Source: CAZXCQ01 sp964639275
Lineage (GTDB): Bacteria; Desulfobacterota; DSM-4660; Desulfatiglandales; Desulfatiglandaceae
Assembly: GCA_964639275.1 (NCBI GenBank)
Contig: CAZXCQ010000187.1
Coordinates: forward strand, 1 to 13,141
Length of the DNA stretch: 13,141 nt
Direction: 5' to 3'
The notes beneath the pieces are model-generated. The model was given only the letters and a program-made list of their open reading frames with translations. It was not told where the DNA came from and searched no databases. Made by a program: the position numbers and the translations under genes. This document shows positions 7,372-13,141 of the stretch, piece by piece. Positions within the stretch are counted from its first letter, which is position 1. Every line of letters starts with the position of its first letter.

Positions 7372-7388
7372 CATAATGGGTCATTATG
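7372..7388. promoter_or_regulatory. Inverted repeat CATAATG-GGT-CATTATG, possible operator
   Basis: Perfect 7-base arms separated by three bases lie about 5-21 bases downstream of the predicted transcription start of the SDR gene. This size and position are typical of a repressor operator in the early leader. CATAAT also occurs as the -10 box itself (7355-7360), and ATAATGACCC at 7256-7265 is the complement of 7378-7387. No regulator gene is present in the window. Confidence 0.45.
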
Positions 7389-7419
7389 ACATATTGAAAC
7401 AAGGAGGTGGATTTATAAG

Positions 7420-8202
7420 ATGAGACTTTCAGATCAGATCGCCATTGTCACTGGAGGAGGACAGGGAATTGGCAGGGAAATTGCGCTCAGGCTGGGAAAG
7501 GAAGGGGCCGTCGTGGTGATTGCGGACCTCAATGTGGATGGGTCCGAGGAAACCGTCGAGATGATATCGAGAGAGGGCGGTTTAAAGGCGAGGAGCATTC
7601 CGACCGATCTCACCGATGAGGACCAGGTTGAAAATCTGATTCAAGGGACCCTATCAATTGCCAACAGAATCGATATCCTGGTAAACAATGCAGGAATCGC
7701 AGGCCCCACAAAAGACATCGAGGAAATCACCGCCGCAGAATGGGATCAAACCATGGCGGTCAATGTCCGGGGCATGTTTTTTTGCTGCAAGCACGTGGTC
7801 CCGATTATGAAACAGCAAAAAAAAGGAAGTATCGTGAACATCTCATCGATCACCGGCAAACGTTCCTTGACCCAGCGGACCCCCTATTCGACTTCAAAAA
7901 TGGGGGTGATCGGGTTGACCCGCACCCTGGCCGCCGAGGTGGGAGAGTGGAACATCCGGGTGAACGCCATTTGCCCTGGGGCCGTATCCGGACCCCGCCT
8001 GGATCAGGTCTTTGAGGGGATAATGAAACATTCCGGAAAGAGCAAAGATCAGGTGATGGAGGAATGGCTAAAGACATCCGTTTTGAAAAGCCTCATAGAC
8101 CCTAAGTATGTCGCCGCTGTGGTTGCCTTTTTGTGTTCAGAAGATGCCGCCATGATGACCGGCCAAGACATCAATGTCTCGGCCGGCCTGGTCATGTATT
8201 GA
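7420..8202 (+). CDS. Short-chain dehydrogenase/reductase (SDR), NAD-type
   Basis: Classical SDR oxidoreductase of the FabG-like group, expected to interconvert a hydroxyl and a keto group on a small or acyl-linked substrate in the cytoplasm. The 260 residues show the Rossmann glycine motif TGGGQGIG (11-18), Asp36 at the end of beta-2 (favouring NAD(H) over NADP(H)), NNAG (89-92), Asn115, Ser143, and the catalytic pair Tyr156 and Lys160 in YSTSK. The C-terminal GQDINVSAG is also standard. The site AAGGAGGT lies 11 bases before the ATG. It is followed after 20 bases by the Slp-like lipoprotein and probably shares its transcript. The substrate cannot be read from the sequence; a beta-oxidation-like or secondary alcohol role is possible. 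The name fabG is not justified because no fatty-acid synthesis genes are near. Confidence 0.9.
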   Translation: MRLSDQIAIVTGGGQGIGREIALRLGKEGAVVVIADLNVDGSEETVEMISREGGLKARSIPTDLTDEDQVENLIQGTLSIANRIDILVNNAGIAGPTKDIEEITAAEWDQTMAVNVRGMFFCCKHVVPIMKQQKKGSIVNISSITGKRSLTQRTPYSTSKMGVIGLTRTLAAEVGEWNIRVNAICPGAVSGPRLDQVFEGIMKHSGKSKDQVMEEWLKTSVLKSLIDPKYVAAVVAFLCSEDAAMMTGQDINVSAGLVMY

Positions 8203-8222
8203 TGGAAGGGTAAACAGGGACG

Positions 8223-8810
8223 TTGAGAAACTTCCTCGGGAAGACACTGATCATCATCTTTCAAGCCCAGGTGAGAACGATCTTGAGGATGATTGGGGTT
8301 ATCTTTGCCGGTGCCATTCTCTGCTCTGGATGTGCCCATGTCATTTCAACGGACGTCCTCAGAGAGGTAAACAGGGACATTGGGTTTGCTGAATTGCGGA
8401 AAAACCCCCAAGCCTACAAAGGAGAAATGGTCCTCCTGGGAGGGGTTATTGTAGAAGTGATGTACAAGCAGGAAGGGACCCTCCTGGAGATCTATCAGAC
8501 CAAAATGGATCGGGAAGATAGACCCATAAGCCTGGATGTATCAGAGGGGCGGTTTTTGGCCAAATACGACGGATTTCTTGACAGCGAGATCTATAGAAAG
8601 GGCCGAGAGGTGACCATTGCCGGCATGGTTATGGGGGCAAAGATCATGAAATTGGGGGAGATCGAATACCACTATCCCTATCTCCTCATAAAGGAAATCC
8701 ACTTATGGAAAGAAGAAAAAGCGAAAATCCCTGAACCCTATCCCTGGTACCCGCTCGGCCCCTGGGGCCCCTGGTGGCCCTGGTATTACCCTTACTGGCC
8801 TTATTGGTGA
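8223..8810 (+). CDS. Slp-family outer-membrane lipoprotein
   Basis: Resembles Slp, the starvation-inducible outer-membrane lipoprotein of enterobacteria. The order of family features matches: a signal peptide with lipobox, a small beta-rich domain with LLEIYQTKMDREDRP (about 82-96) and GRFLAKYDGFLD (about 103-114), then a glycine/aromatic tail. The lipidated residue is probably Cys37 in CSGC, preceded by a hydrophobic stretch. The last 22 residues hold 7 Trp, 5 Tyr and 7 Pro, more aromatic than usual. The start is uncertain. The longest frame uses TTG at 8223 with AGGG three bases upstream. GTG at 8271 would give a tidier 20-residue signal peptide but has no good ribosome site, and ATG at 8289 would leave no positive n-region. 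It follows the SDR gene by 20 bases. The function of Slp proteins is not well defined. Confidence 0.8.
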   Translation: MRNFLGKTLIIIFQAQVRTILRMIGVIFAGAILCSGCAHVISTDVLREVNRDIGFAELRKNPQAYKGEMVLLGGVIVEVMYKQEGTLLEIYQTKMDREDRPISLDVSEGRFLAKYDGFLDSEIYRKGREVTIAGMVMGAKIMKLGEIEYHYPYLLIKEIHLWKEEKAKIPEPYPWYPLGPWGPWWPWYYPYWPYW

Positions 8811-8899
8811 TAGGTCCTACCGGTCGTTCTCTCAACGCATCTGTTCCCCGAGTATGAGGGCATGGATACAAGAATCGCAGAAGGGGGGAACCACCGGCG
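8811..8899. other. Short convergent intergenic region
   Basis: The lipoprotein (plus) and cupin (minus) genes end towards each other here. I see only a 9-base TAGGTCCTA palindrome and no hairpin with a T-run, so no terminator is called for either gene. Confidence 0.4.
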
Positions 8900-9310
8900 T
8901 CAAACGGTTTCCTCTTCATAGCCGTTGCATATGCAGCAGAGAAAAGTGGCCTCTTCGGTTTCACTCAGATTTTTCATGCCATGGGGCAACATGCTGGGGA
9001 CATAGACGGCATCGCCCGGACCGCAAACCCACTTTTCCGCCATCGCGTCGGTCTGTGGATCGAAGCGCCAGCACTCAAATTTGCCGCTCAGGATATACAT
9101 GGTCTGGACATAAAAGTGGTTGTGGATCGGTATCTGCCCGTTTGGCTGGACTGTGAAGAGCCTCAGACCATATTCGGGCTGGCCCGAGTCATCCACCCCG
9201 GTCTTTGACAACCATCGCACGGTAACCCCTTTGACATCATGCATTTTCCCCTTGTAAGGAAACTGCTCAATCCTCACATCCTCGCAATCCTTCCAGTTCA
9301 AGACCTTCAT
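8900..9310 (-). CDS. Small single-domain cupin protein
   Basis: A 136-residue cupin, a compact beta-barrel that usually binds one metal ion and may act as a dioxygenase, isomerase or sensor. Motif 1 reads NGQIPIHNHFYVQTMYILSG (58-76... residues His63 and His65), with Gln69 where most cupins have a metal-binding Glu. Motif 2 reads GDAVYVPSMLPHGMKN (99-114), with His110. The C-terminal end has a cluster of Cys125, Cys126 and Cys128. The start at 9310 is chosen because AGGGGGG lies about 6 bases upstream; the frame stays open to 9358 but those extra residues have no good site. It is transcribed divergently from the ferredoxin-AOR pair. The substrate is unknown; a link to that pair is inferred from position only. 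Confidence 0.85.
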   Translation of the reverse strand: MKVLNWKDCEDVRIEQFPYKGKMHDVKGVTVRWLSKTGVDDSGQPEYGLRLFTVQPNGQIPIHNHFYVQTMYILSGKFECWRFDPQTDAMAEKWVCGPGDAVYVPSMLPHGMKNLSETEEATFLCCICNGYEEETV

Positions 9311-9389
9311 AATTTCCCCCCTTAAAACAAGCATATTCGGCAGCCCGGACCTGCCCACGAACGGTAATTCGTATGATTGGACTCAGTTG

Positions 9390-9418
9390 ACAATAGTGAC
9401 TCGACTGGCATTTGTCAA
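9390..9418 (-). promoter_or_regulatory. Promoter of the cupin gene
   Basis: On the minus strand TTGACA (9413-9418) is followed after 17 bases by TATTGT (9390-9395). The predicted leader is about 70 bases. The two ends of this element also form an inverted repeat, TTGACAA (9388-9394) and TTGTCAA (9412-9418), which could be a regulator site superimposed on the promoter. Confidence 0.6.
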
Positions 9419-9488
9419 ATTGCTGCCCAACCGGCGTGACCGCGTTATACTCAAAAACGACCCGGGGCGTCAACACCACCTTAACCAA

Positions 9489-9500
9489 GAACCAAGGTTC
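9489..9500. repeat. Short inverted repeat GAACC-AA-GGTTC
   Basis: Five-base arms separated by two bases lie 11 bases upstream of the -35 box of the ferredoxin-AOR promoter. The position suits an activator site, but the length is short enough for chance. Confidence 0.3.
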
Positions 9501-9510
9501 AAAAGCAGGG

Positions 9511-9539
9511 TTGACCCCTTCCTTTTCCATATATTATAT
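9511..9539 (+). promoter_or_regulatory. Promoter of the ferredoxin-AOR operon
   Basis: TTGACC (9511-9516) is followed after 17 bases by TTATAT (9534-9539); TATATT one base further is an equally good -10. The predicted start near 9546 leaves about 45 bases before the ferredoxin start codon. Confidence 0.6.
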
Positions 9540-9590
9540 TTCAGTGTTACCTTACTCTTTTGAGCTTAGACCCCAATTCCGAGGATGACT

Positions 9591-9863
9591 ATGATCAAGG
9601 TAAGAAGACCCGAGACCTGTGTCGGATGCCTGATTTGTGAAATGGCTTGCTCTTTTCACCATACGCGGACCTTCTCAAGGAGCCGGTCCAGTATCACCGT
9701 GAACAAAGATATCTCCCTGGCAGGAAAGGCCGCTCAGATAGCCATATGCAATGAGAAAGGGAACTGCTCTCCAGTCTGTGACCTCTGTGAAGGAGAGGAT
9801 TCTCAGCTCTGTATCAGCCTTTGCCCCCAAAATATCTACAAATTAGAGAGGAAACAGCGATGA
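9591..9863 (+). CDS. Small two-cluster [4Fe-4S] ferredoxin, electron-transfer partner of the AOR
   Basis: A 90-residue iron-sulfur protein expected to shuttle low-potential electrons to or from the tungstoenzyme encoded next. With the start at 9591 (GAGG six bases upstream; the ATG at 9585 is too close to that site) the N-terminal motif CVGCLICEMAC gives Cys10, Cys13, Cys16 and Cys20. A second group has Cys53, Cys59, Cys63, Cys66, Cys74 and Cys78, the last before Pro as in ferredoxins. Ten cysteines are enough for two [4Fe-4S] clusters. The CxxCxxCxxxCSFHH pattern is typical of small ferredoxins beside AOR-family genes, such as the BamC type, but this one is shorter than the three-cluster BamC as I recall it. 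Its TGA overlaps the AOR ATG in an ATGA junction, so the two are co-translated. Confidence 0.88.
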   Translation: MIKVRRPETCVGCLICEMACSFHHTRTFSRSRSSITVNKDISLAGKAAQIAICNEKGNCSPVCDLCEGEDSQLCISLCPQNIYKLERKQR

Positions 9864-11821
9864 AAGAAACCCCCTATGGATACGGGGGCCATATCTTGCG
9901 GGTAGGCCTCACCTGTTTGGACATTTCTACTGAACCGACCGCGAAATATGCGCCAAGATTTTTGGGGGGCCGGGGCATCAATCAGTGGATCTTGCTAAAG
10001 GAGATAAAACCCTGGGTTACGCCATTTGAGCCGGCAAGCACCGTGTGTTTTGGCGCCGGGGCACTGACAGGGACCCTGGTGCCGGGGGCAGCAAGGATAA
10101 ATATTGACTCCAAAAACCCATTCACCGGGGGCATCGCCTCAGCAAGTGCAGGCGGATGGTTCGCATCAGCACTCAAGTTTTCCGGCTACGACCATATTGT
10201 CGTTTACGGAAAGGCCCATAGGCCCGTATATCTATTGATTGATGACGACAAGGTCTCCCTGCGATCCGCTGAGGAGATGTGGGGTTCAACCGTCTCGGAG
10301 ACCGAAAGACAAATAAAGCAAGATCTGGGGCAGGAGGATGTCCAGGTACTCTGTATCGGCCCGGCAGGTGAAAATATGGTGCGGCCGGCCTGCGTTGTGG
10401 TCAACGGAGCGCGTATAGCCGGGAGATGCGGTCTGGGGGCCGTGATCGGATCAAAGAACCTGAAGGCCATTGCAGTGAGGGCATCCGGGGGCATCCGGAT
10501 AAAACATCCCGATGCATTCATGTCCCTCGTAAAAAAGGTATCCCGCAGGCTAAAGAAGTCTCCCGAACATCAGATCCGAAAAAACATGGGGACACTCTTT
10601 GTTACCCCGAAATTTAATGACCTCTCCTCAGTGCCCTATAAGAATTTTGAGGACGATTGTCTGCCCGAGGGGTTTTACGACAAAATTTCGCACGAAGTAT
10701 TTAACGAGATCCATCAGAAGGACACCTACGCCTGCAATGCATGTCCCACCCCGTGTGGTCATACCTATTGTGTGGATCGAGGCCCCTATGCCGGGACAGT
10801 CTGCCGGAAGATCGAGGCCAATACCGTCTGGAACTTCGGCGGGAAACTCGCCGTGGATGAGCCAGCGGCTATCTTGAAGGCCCAGGAACTTTGCTGCCAG
10901 CTCGGTCTGGATATCGACGCCACGTCCGGTGTTATTGCCTGGGCAATTGACAGCTACCAAAACGGTCTTATCTCAAAACAGGAGACAGACGGCCTGGATC
11001 TGAACTGGGGTGACCACGGTGTGATAATCAAATTGATTGAGAAGATCGCCTATCGTCAAGGGTTTGGAAATGTTCTGGCTGAAGGTTCTATGAGGGCATC
11101 CGGGATCATTGGAAGAGGTTCCGACAAATACGCCTTTCACCTAAAGGGACAGGATAACATTGAGGCGATCCGATCCATGAAGGGGTGGGCCCTGGGCGTC
11201 GGCGTTTCACCCAGAGGTGGCGCCCACACACGGGGAGCCCCGGTTACCGAGGCCAGAAGGTACTCCGAGCACGAAAGCGACGAACTTTTCGGCGTCAAGA
11301 CAGCGGGAAAGGCAGAAACCTATGAGGGGAAGGCCCGGATAGTCACACACATAGAAAAGATCTGTGCATTGCTGGATTCACTTGGCGTCTGTCTGTTTAC
11401 CGGAAACTGGGCATCCCCGCTGGGTGTCAATCCCCAGGAACTTGCCAGATTCTTCTATCTCGCCACAGGGATCAGACTATCAGAACAAGAAATGATAAAG
11501 ACAGGAGAAAGAATCCACAATCTGGAAAAGATGTTTAACGTGGTCCATGCTGGGTTTACAAGGGAGGATGACTATCCCCCAAGACGCTTTATGGAGGAAC
11601 CCGTCAAGTCGGGCCCGTTAAAAGGAGAGCTTCTGGAGAGAAAGAATTGGGATAGGATGCTGGATGAATACTATGGATTGAACGGCTGGGACAGGCGGTC
11701 GGGGTGGCCCACACAAAGGAAATTGAAAGAGCTCGGTCTTCAAGAATGTGTTGAAATGCTTCAAAGAGCCAAAAAGAGCCTTGAGGCAAAAAGAGAAAAA
11801 TTATGCCCATCGGGGCAGTAG
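9860..11821 (+). CDS. AOR-family tungsten oxidoreductase, BamB-like branch
   Basis: Aldehyde:ferredoxin oxidoreductase family enzyme carrying a tungsten bis-pyranopterin and one [4Fe-4S] cluster, in the cytoplasm. The start at 9860 has GAGGA seven bases upstream and overlaps the ferredoxin stop; the frame is open back to 9821. In the 653 residues, the N-terminal cofactor domain (about 10-215) has FLGGRGINQW, NPFTGGIASASAGGWFASA and GRCGLGAVIGSKNLKAIAV. The cluster ligands are Cys292, Cys295 and Cys299 (CNACPTPC) plus Cys511 in DSLGVC. Classical AORs have a GPEYET-type stretch where this protein has GTVCRKIEA (Cys315), and KGQDNIEAIRSMKGWALG replaces the usual pre-cofactor stretch. His456 lies in GGAHTRGAP. 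These features and the length recall BamB, the active subunit of class II benzoyl-CoA reductase, but the rest of a bam cluster is absent here. An aldehyde or acyl/aromatic-CoA substrate remains open. Confidence 0.88.
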   Translation: MKETPYGYGGHILRVGLTCLDISTEPTAKYAPRFLGGRGINQWILLKEIKPWVTPFEPASTVCFGAGALTGTLVPGAARINIDSKNPFTGGIASASAGGWFASALKFSGYDHIVVYGKAHRPVYLLIDDDKVSLRSAEEMWGSTVSETERQIKQDLGQEDVQVLCIGPAGENMVRPACVVVNGARIAGRCGLGAVIGSKNLKAIAVRASGGIRIKHPDAFMSLVKKVSRRLKKSPEHQIRKNMGTLFVTPKFNDLSSVPYKNFEDDCLPEGFYDKISHEVFNEIHQKDTYACNACPTPCGHTYCVDRGPYAGTVCRKIEANTVWNFGGKLAVDEPAAILKAQELCCQLGLDIDATSGVIAWAIDSYQNGLISKQETDGLDLNWGDHGVIIKLIEKIAYRQGFGNVLAEGSMRASGIIGRGSDKYAFHLKGQDNIEAIRSMKGWALGVGVSPRGGAHTRGAPVTEARRYSEHESDELFGVKTAGKAETYEGKARIVTHIEKICALLDSLGVCLFTGNWASPLGVNPQELARFFYLATGIRLSEQEMIKTGERIHNLEKMFNVVHAGFTREDDYPPRRFMEEPVKSGPLKGELLERKNWDRMLDEYYGLNGWDRRSGWPTQRKLKELGLQECVEMLQRAKKSLEAKREKLCPSGQ

Positions 11822-11901
11822 TGAGCAGTCAGCTTTCGAGACTGGCGTCATAACTCGAGAAGCCTTTTCGCCTCTTGGTCAAGCCCTAAGGGAGTTCAGT
11901 C
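11822..11901. other. Spacer between the AOR and cyclase genes
   Basis: The 80 bases hold no clear hairpin with a T-run and no convincing promoter. The weak TTTCGAG/CTCGAGA pairing is too short and too widely spaced to be a terminator. Read-through from the AOR operon into the cyclase is possible. Confidence 0.4.
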
Positions 11902-13141
11902 ATGGAAGGAATGTGGATTGAAAGGATCTCGATCACAGCAATTCCCTGGGCCTTTGCATTTCTCACGGGTCTCTTGCTCCTAAGGTATAACAGGGAAAAC
12001 AAAAACCCCCTGGAGTGGTGCACGGTTGACCGTTGCCTTCTTCTGATAGCGCTGTTTTGCTTTATCGGCGGGGCCAGTAGTCTTGCAATGAGTCTTGCTG
12101 TTTCAGAGTATTTCGGGCGCCTCCCCTGGTTGAACTGGGACGTTGTTCAATTGGGCTATAAGCTGAATCGAAGGGTTGGGCTTCCCTGGATATTTCTTTT
12201 GCTTTTTGGCCTGTGGCTCCGCCGGCGATACCCGGAAAGCCGGGCCTTTGCGCACATCGTTATGCAGTACAATGCGGTCCATGTATCTCTTATATGCTAT
12301 GTGTTCGGGTCTGTCACCCACCCCGGGCCATTTCTTTTGGCCATGGCACTCGGGACCTTTAACTTTCTCCTTTTCAAACGCAAAATCGCCCTGCCCTGGG
12401 CGGTGACGTTTCTTGTGCTCACCATAGGCTCTTCAATCGCGACTTGGGTTGGATTGATCCCCTATGCCCCGGTCTTTTCATCATCTCCCTTTAGCCATGG
12501 AAGGATCGATATCTATTATTCCGTAGCGACCCTGACTCTCGCAATGGTGGTCTTCCTCCTTATGCTCATACTGATCGCCTATATCTTCAGCCGGTGGAGG
12601 GATCGCGAGGCAAAGGTATCTGAAATGACCGACCTTCTCAAAAAGATGTTTGGCCGATATCTCTCGACAGAGGTGATGAACACGCTCATCGAGAACCCGC
12701 ATGCCCTTGAACTGGGGGGCGAGAAGCGGACCGTTACCATTATGATGACGGATTTGAGGGGTTTTACCGCTCTCTCAGAACGCCTTGAACCGGAGAGGGT
12801 GGTCCAGTTGCTCAACTCCTATTTCGAGGTGATGGTGGAGGTGGTACTGAGATACAACGGCACAATAAATGAGATTATCGGAGATGCCCTACTCGTCATC
12901 TTTGGAGCACCCCAGGAAATGCCGGACCGATCACAAAGGGCCATTGCATGCGCCATTGCGATGCAAAACGCCATGATCCAGGTAAACAAAGAAAACCGGG
13001 CCAACGGCCTTCCCGAGCTTGAAATGGGAATTGGTCTCAACGAGGCTGAGGTGATCGTTGGGAACATCGGTTCCAGCAAAAGAAGCAAGTATGCGGTTGT
13101 CGGGAGTGGTGTAAACATGACCAGCCGGATTGAGTCCTACA
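11902..13141 (+). CDS. Membrane class III adenylate cyclase, 3' end beyond window
   Basis: Probably makes cAMP at the inner membrane. The 413 residues visible begin at an ATG with GGGAG eight bases upstream and remain open at the window edge. About seven hydrophobic segments fill the N-terminus (roughly 9-27, 44-68, 92-108, 117-137, 143-160, 166-187, 206-231). A short linker, GRYLSTEVMNTLIENP, leads to the catalytic domain from about 270. The metal aspartates are Asp284 in MTDLRGFT and Asp328 in IGDALLVIFGAP; Lys396, Asn405 and Arg409 are in KYAVVGSGVNMTSRIES. Ser402 stands where many adenylate cyclases have Asp, as in the class IIIb subgroup. GLNEAEVIVGNIG replaces the common GINTGEVVVGNIG. 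A guanylate cyclase is less likely. I do not recognise the membrane domain as a named sensor. It follows the AOR after 80 bases. Confidence 0.88.
   Translation, partial: MEGMWIERISITAIPWAFAFLTGLLLLRYNRENKNPLEWCTVDRCLLLIALFCFIGGASSLAMSLAVSEYFGRLPWLNWDVVQLGYKLNRRVGLPWIFLLLFGLWLRRRYPESRAFAHIVMQYNAVHVSLICYVFGSVTHPGPFLLAMALGTFNFLLFKRKIALPWAVTFLVLTIGSSIATWVGLIPYAPVFSSSPFSHGRIDIYYSVATLTLAMVVFLLMLILIAYIFSRWRDREAKVSEMTDLLKKMFGRYLSTEVMNTLIENPHALELGGEKRTVTIMMTDLRGFTALSERLEPERVVQLLNSYFEVMVEVVLRYNGTINEIIGDALLVIFGAPQEMPDRSQRAIACAIAMQNAMIQVNKENRANGLPELEMGIGLNEAEVIVGNIGSSKRSKYAVVGSGVNMTSRIESY

Larger units (their letters stand above)
7010..7419. other. Non-coding divergent region between radC and the SDR gene
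   Basis: These 410 bases hold no gene I can support. They contain the radC promoter (minus), three copies of AGGATA at 7127-7149, a small hairpin (7167-7182), a REP-like palindrome (7207-7236), an AT-rich stretch near 7265-7290, a plus-strand promoter (7332-7360) and an inverted repeat (7372-7388). A 75-codon plus-strand open frame through the palindrome has no recognisable protein features and reads through the repeat, so I do not call it. Confidence 0.7.

Noticed and set aside
7196..7423. A 75-codon plus-strand open frame before the SDR gene
   Set aside because: It runs through the REP-like palindrome and the promoter, lacks a good ribosome site and resembles no protein I know.
9311..9358. 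A 16-residue N-terminal extension of the cupin
   Set aside because: The ATG at 9310 has a strong purine-rich site at good spacing, while the upstream ATG does not.
9860..11821. Firm naming of the AOR as benzoyl-CoA reductase BamB
   Set aside because: Other bam genes are absent from the window and some expected active-site residues do not seem to be present, so only a BamB-like label is used.
1..13141. CRISPR arrays, insertion sequences, or toxin-antitoxin and defence genes
   Set aside because: No regularly spaced repeats, transposase or defence domains were seen on either strand.

Overview
The window reads as a chromosomal segment of an anaerobic Desulfobacterota (deltaproteobacterial) bacterium. 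This is inferred from the compact trigger factor-ClpP-ClpX-Lon cluster flanked by tRNA genes, from a tungsten-type aldehyde oxidoreductase with a dedicated ferredoxin, and from the general look of the proteins. No 16S or other firm taxonomic marker is present.

Left part, positions 1 to about 7010, is all on the minus strand and is housekeeping. In transcription order it holds radC (7009-6272), tRNA-Leu(UAG) (6217-6133), a hairpin terminator (6093-6070), then tig (5871-4540), clpP (4533-3928), clpX (3917-2655) and lon (2674-206), and finally tRNA-Val(UAC) (145-71). The four protein quality-control genes are separated by 6 and 10 bases or overlap by 20, so they are almost certainly one operon: a ribosome-bound chaperone, a protease chamber, its unfoldase and a second ATP-dependent protease. 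Both tRNAs have credible promoters of their own. The tRNA-Leu promoter's -35 box contains the radC stop codon.

The middle, 7010-7419, is a 410-base non-coding divergent region. It carries a radC promoter on the minus strand, short AGGATA repeats, a hairpin, a REP-like palindrome, and a plus-strand promoter with a CATAATG/CATTATG inverted repeat just ahead of the next gene.

The right part, 7420-13141, is accessory metabolism and signalling. A short-chain dehydrogenase and an Slp-like outer-membrane lipoprotein with a Trp/Tyr/Pro-rich tail form a probable two-gene unit. A small cupin on the minus strand is divergent from a two-gene redox unit: a 90-residue two-cluster ferredoxin whose stop overlaps the start of a 653-residue AOR-family tungstoenzyme (ATGA). 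The AOR resembles the BamB-type branch more than classical aldehyde:ferredoxin oxidoreductases, so its substrate is open. The window ends inside a polytopic membrane class III adenylate cyclase, 80 bases after the AOR.

The most interesting part is the cupin / ferredoxin / AOR block at about 8900-11821, with paired promoters and an inverted repeat in the shared intergenic region. No mobile element, CRISPR array or defence system was seen.
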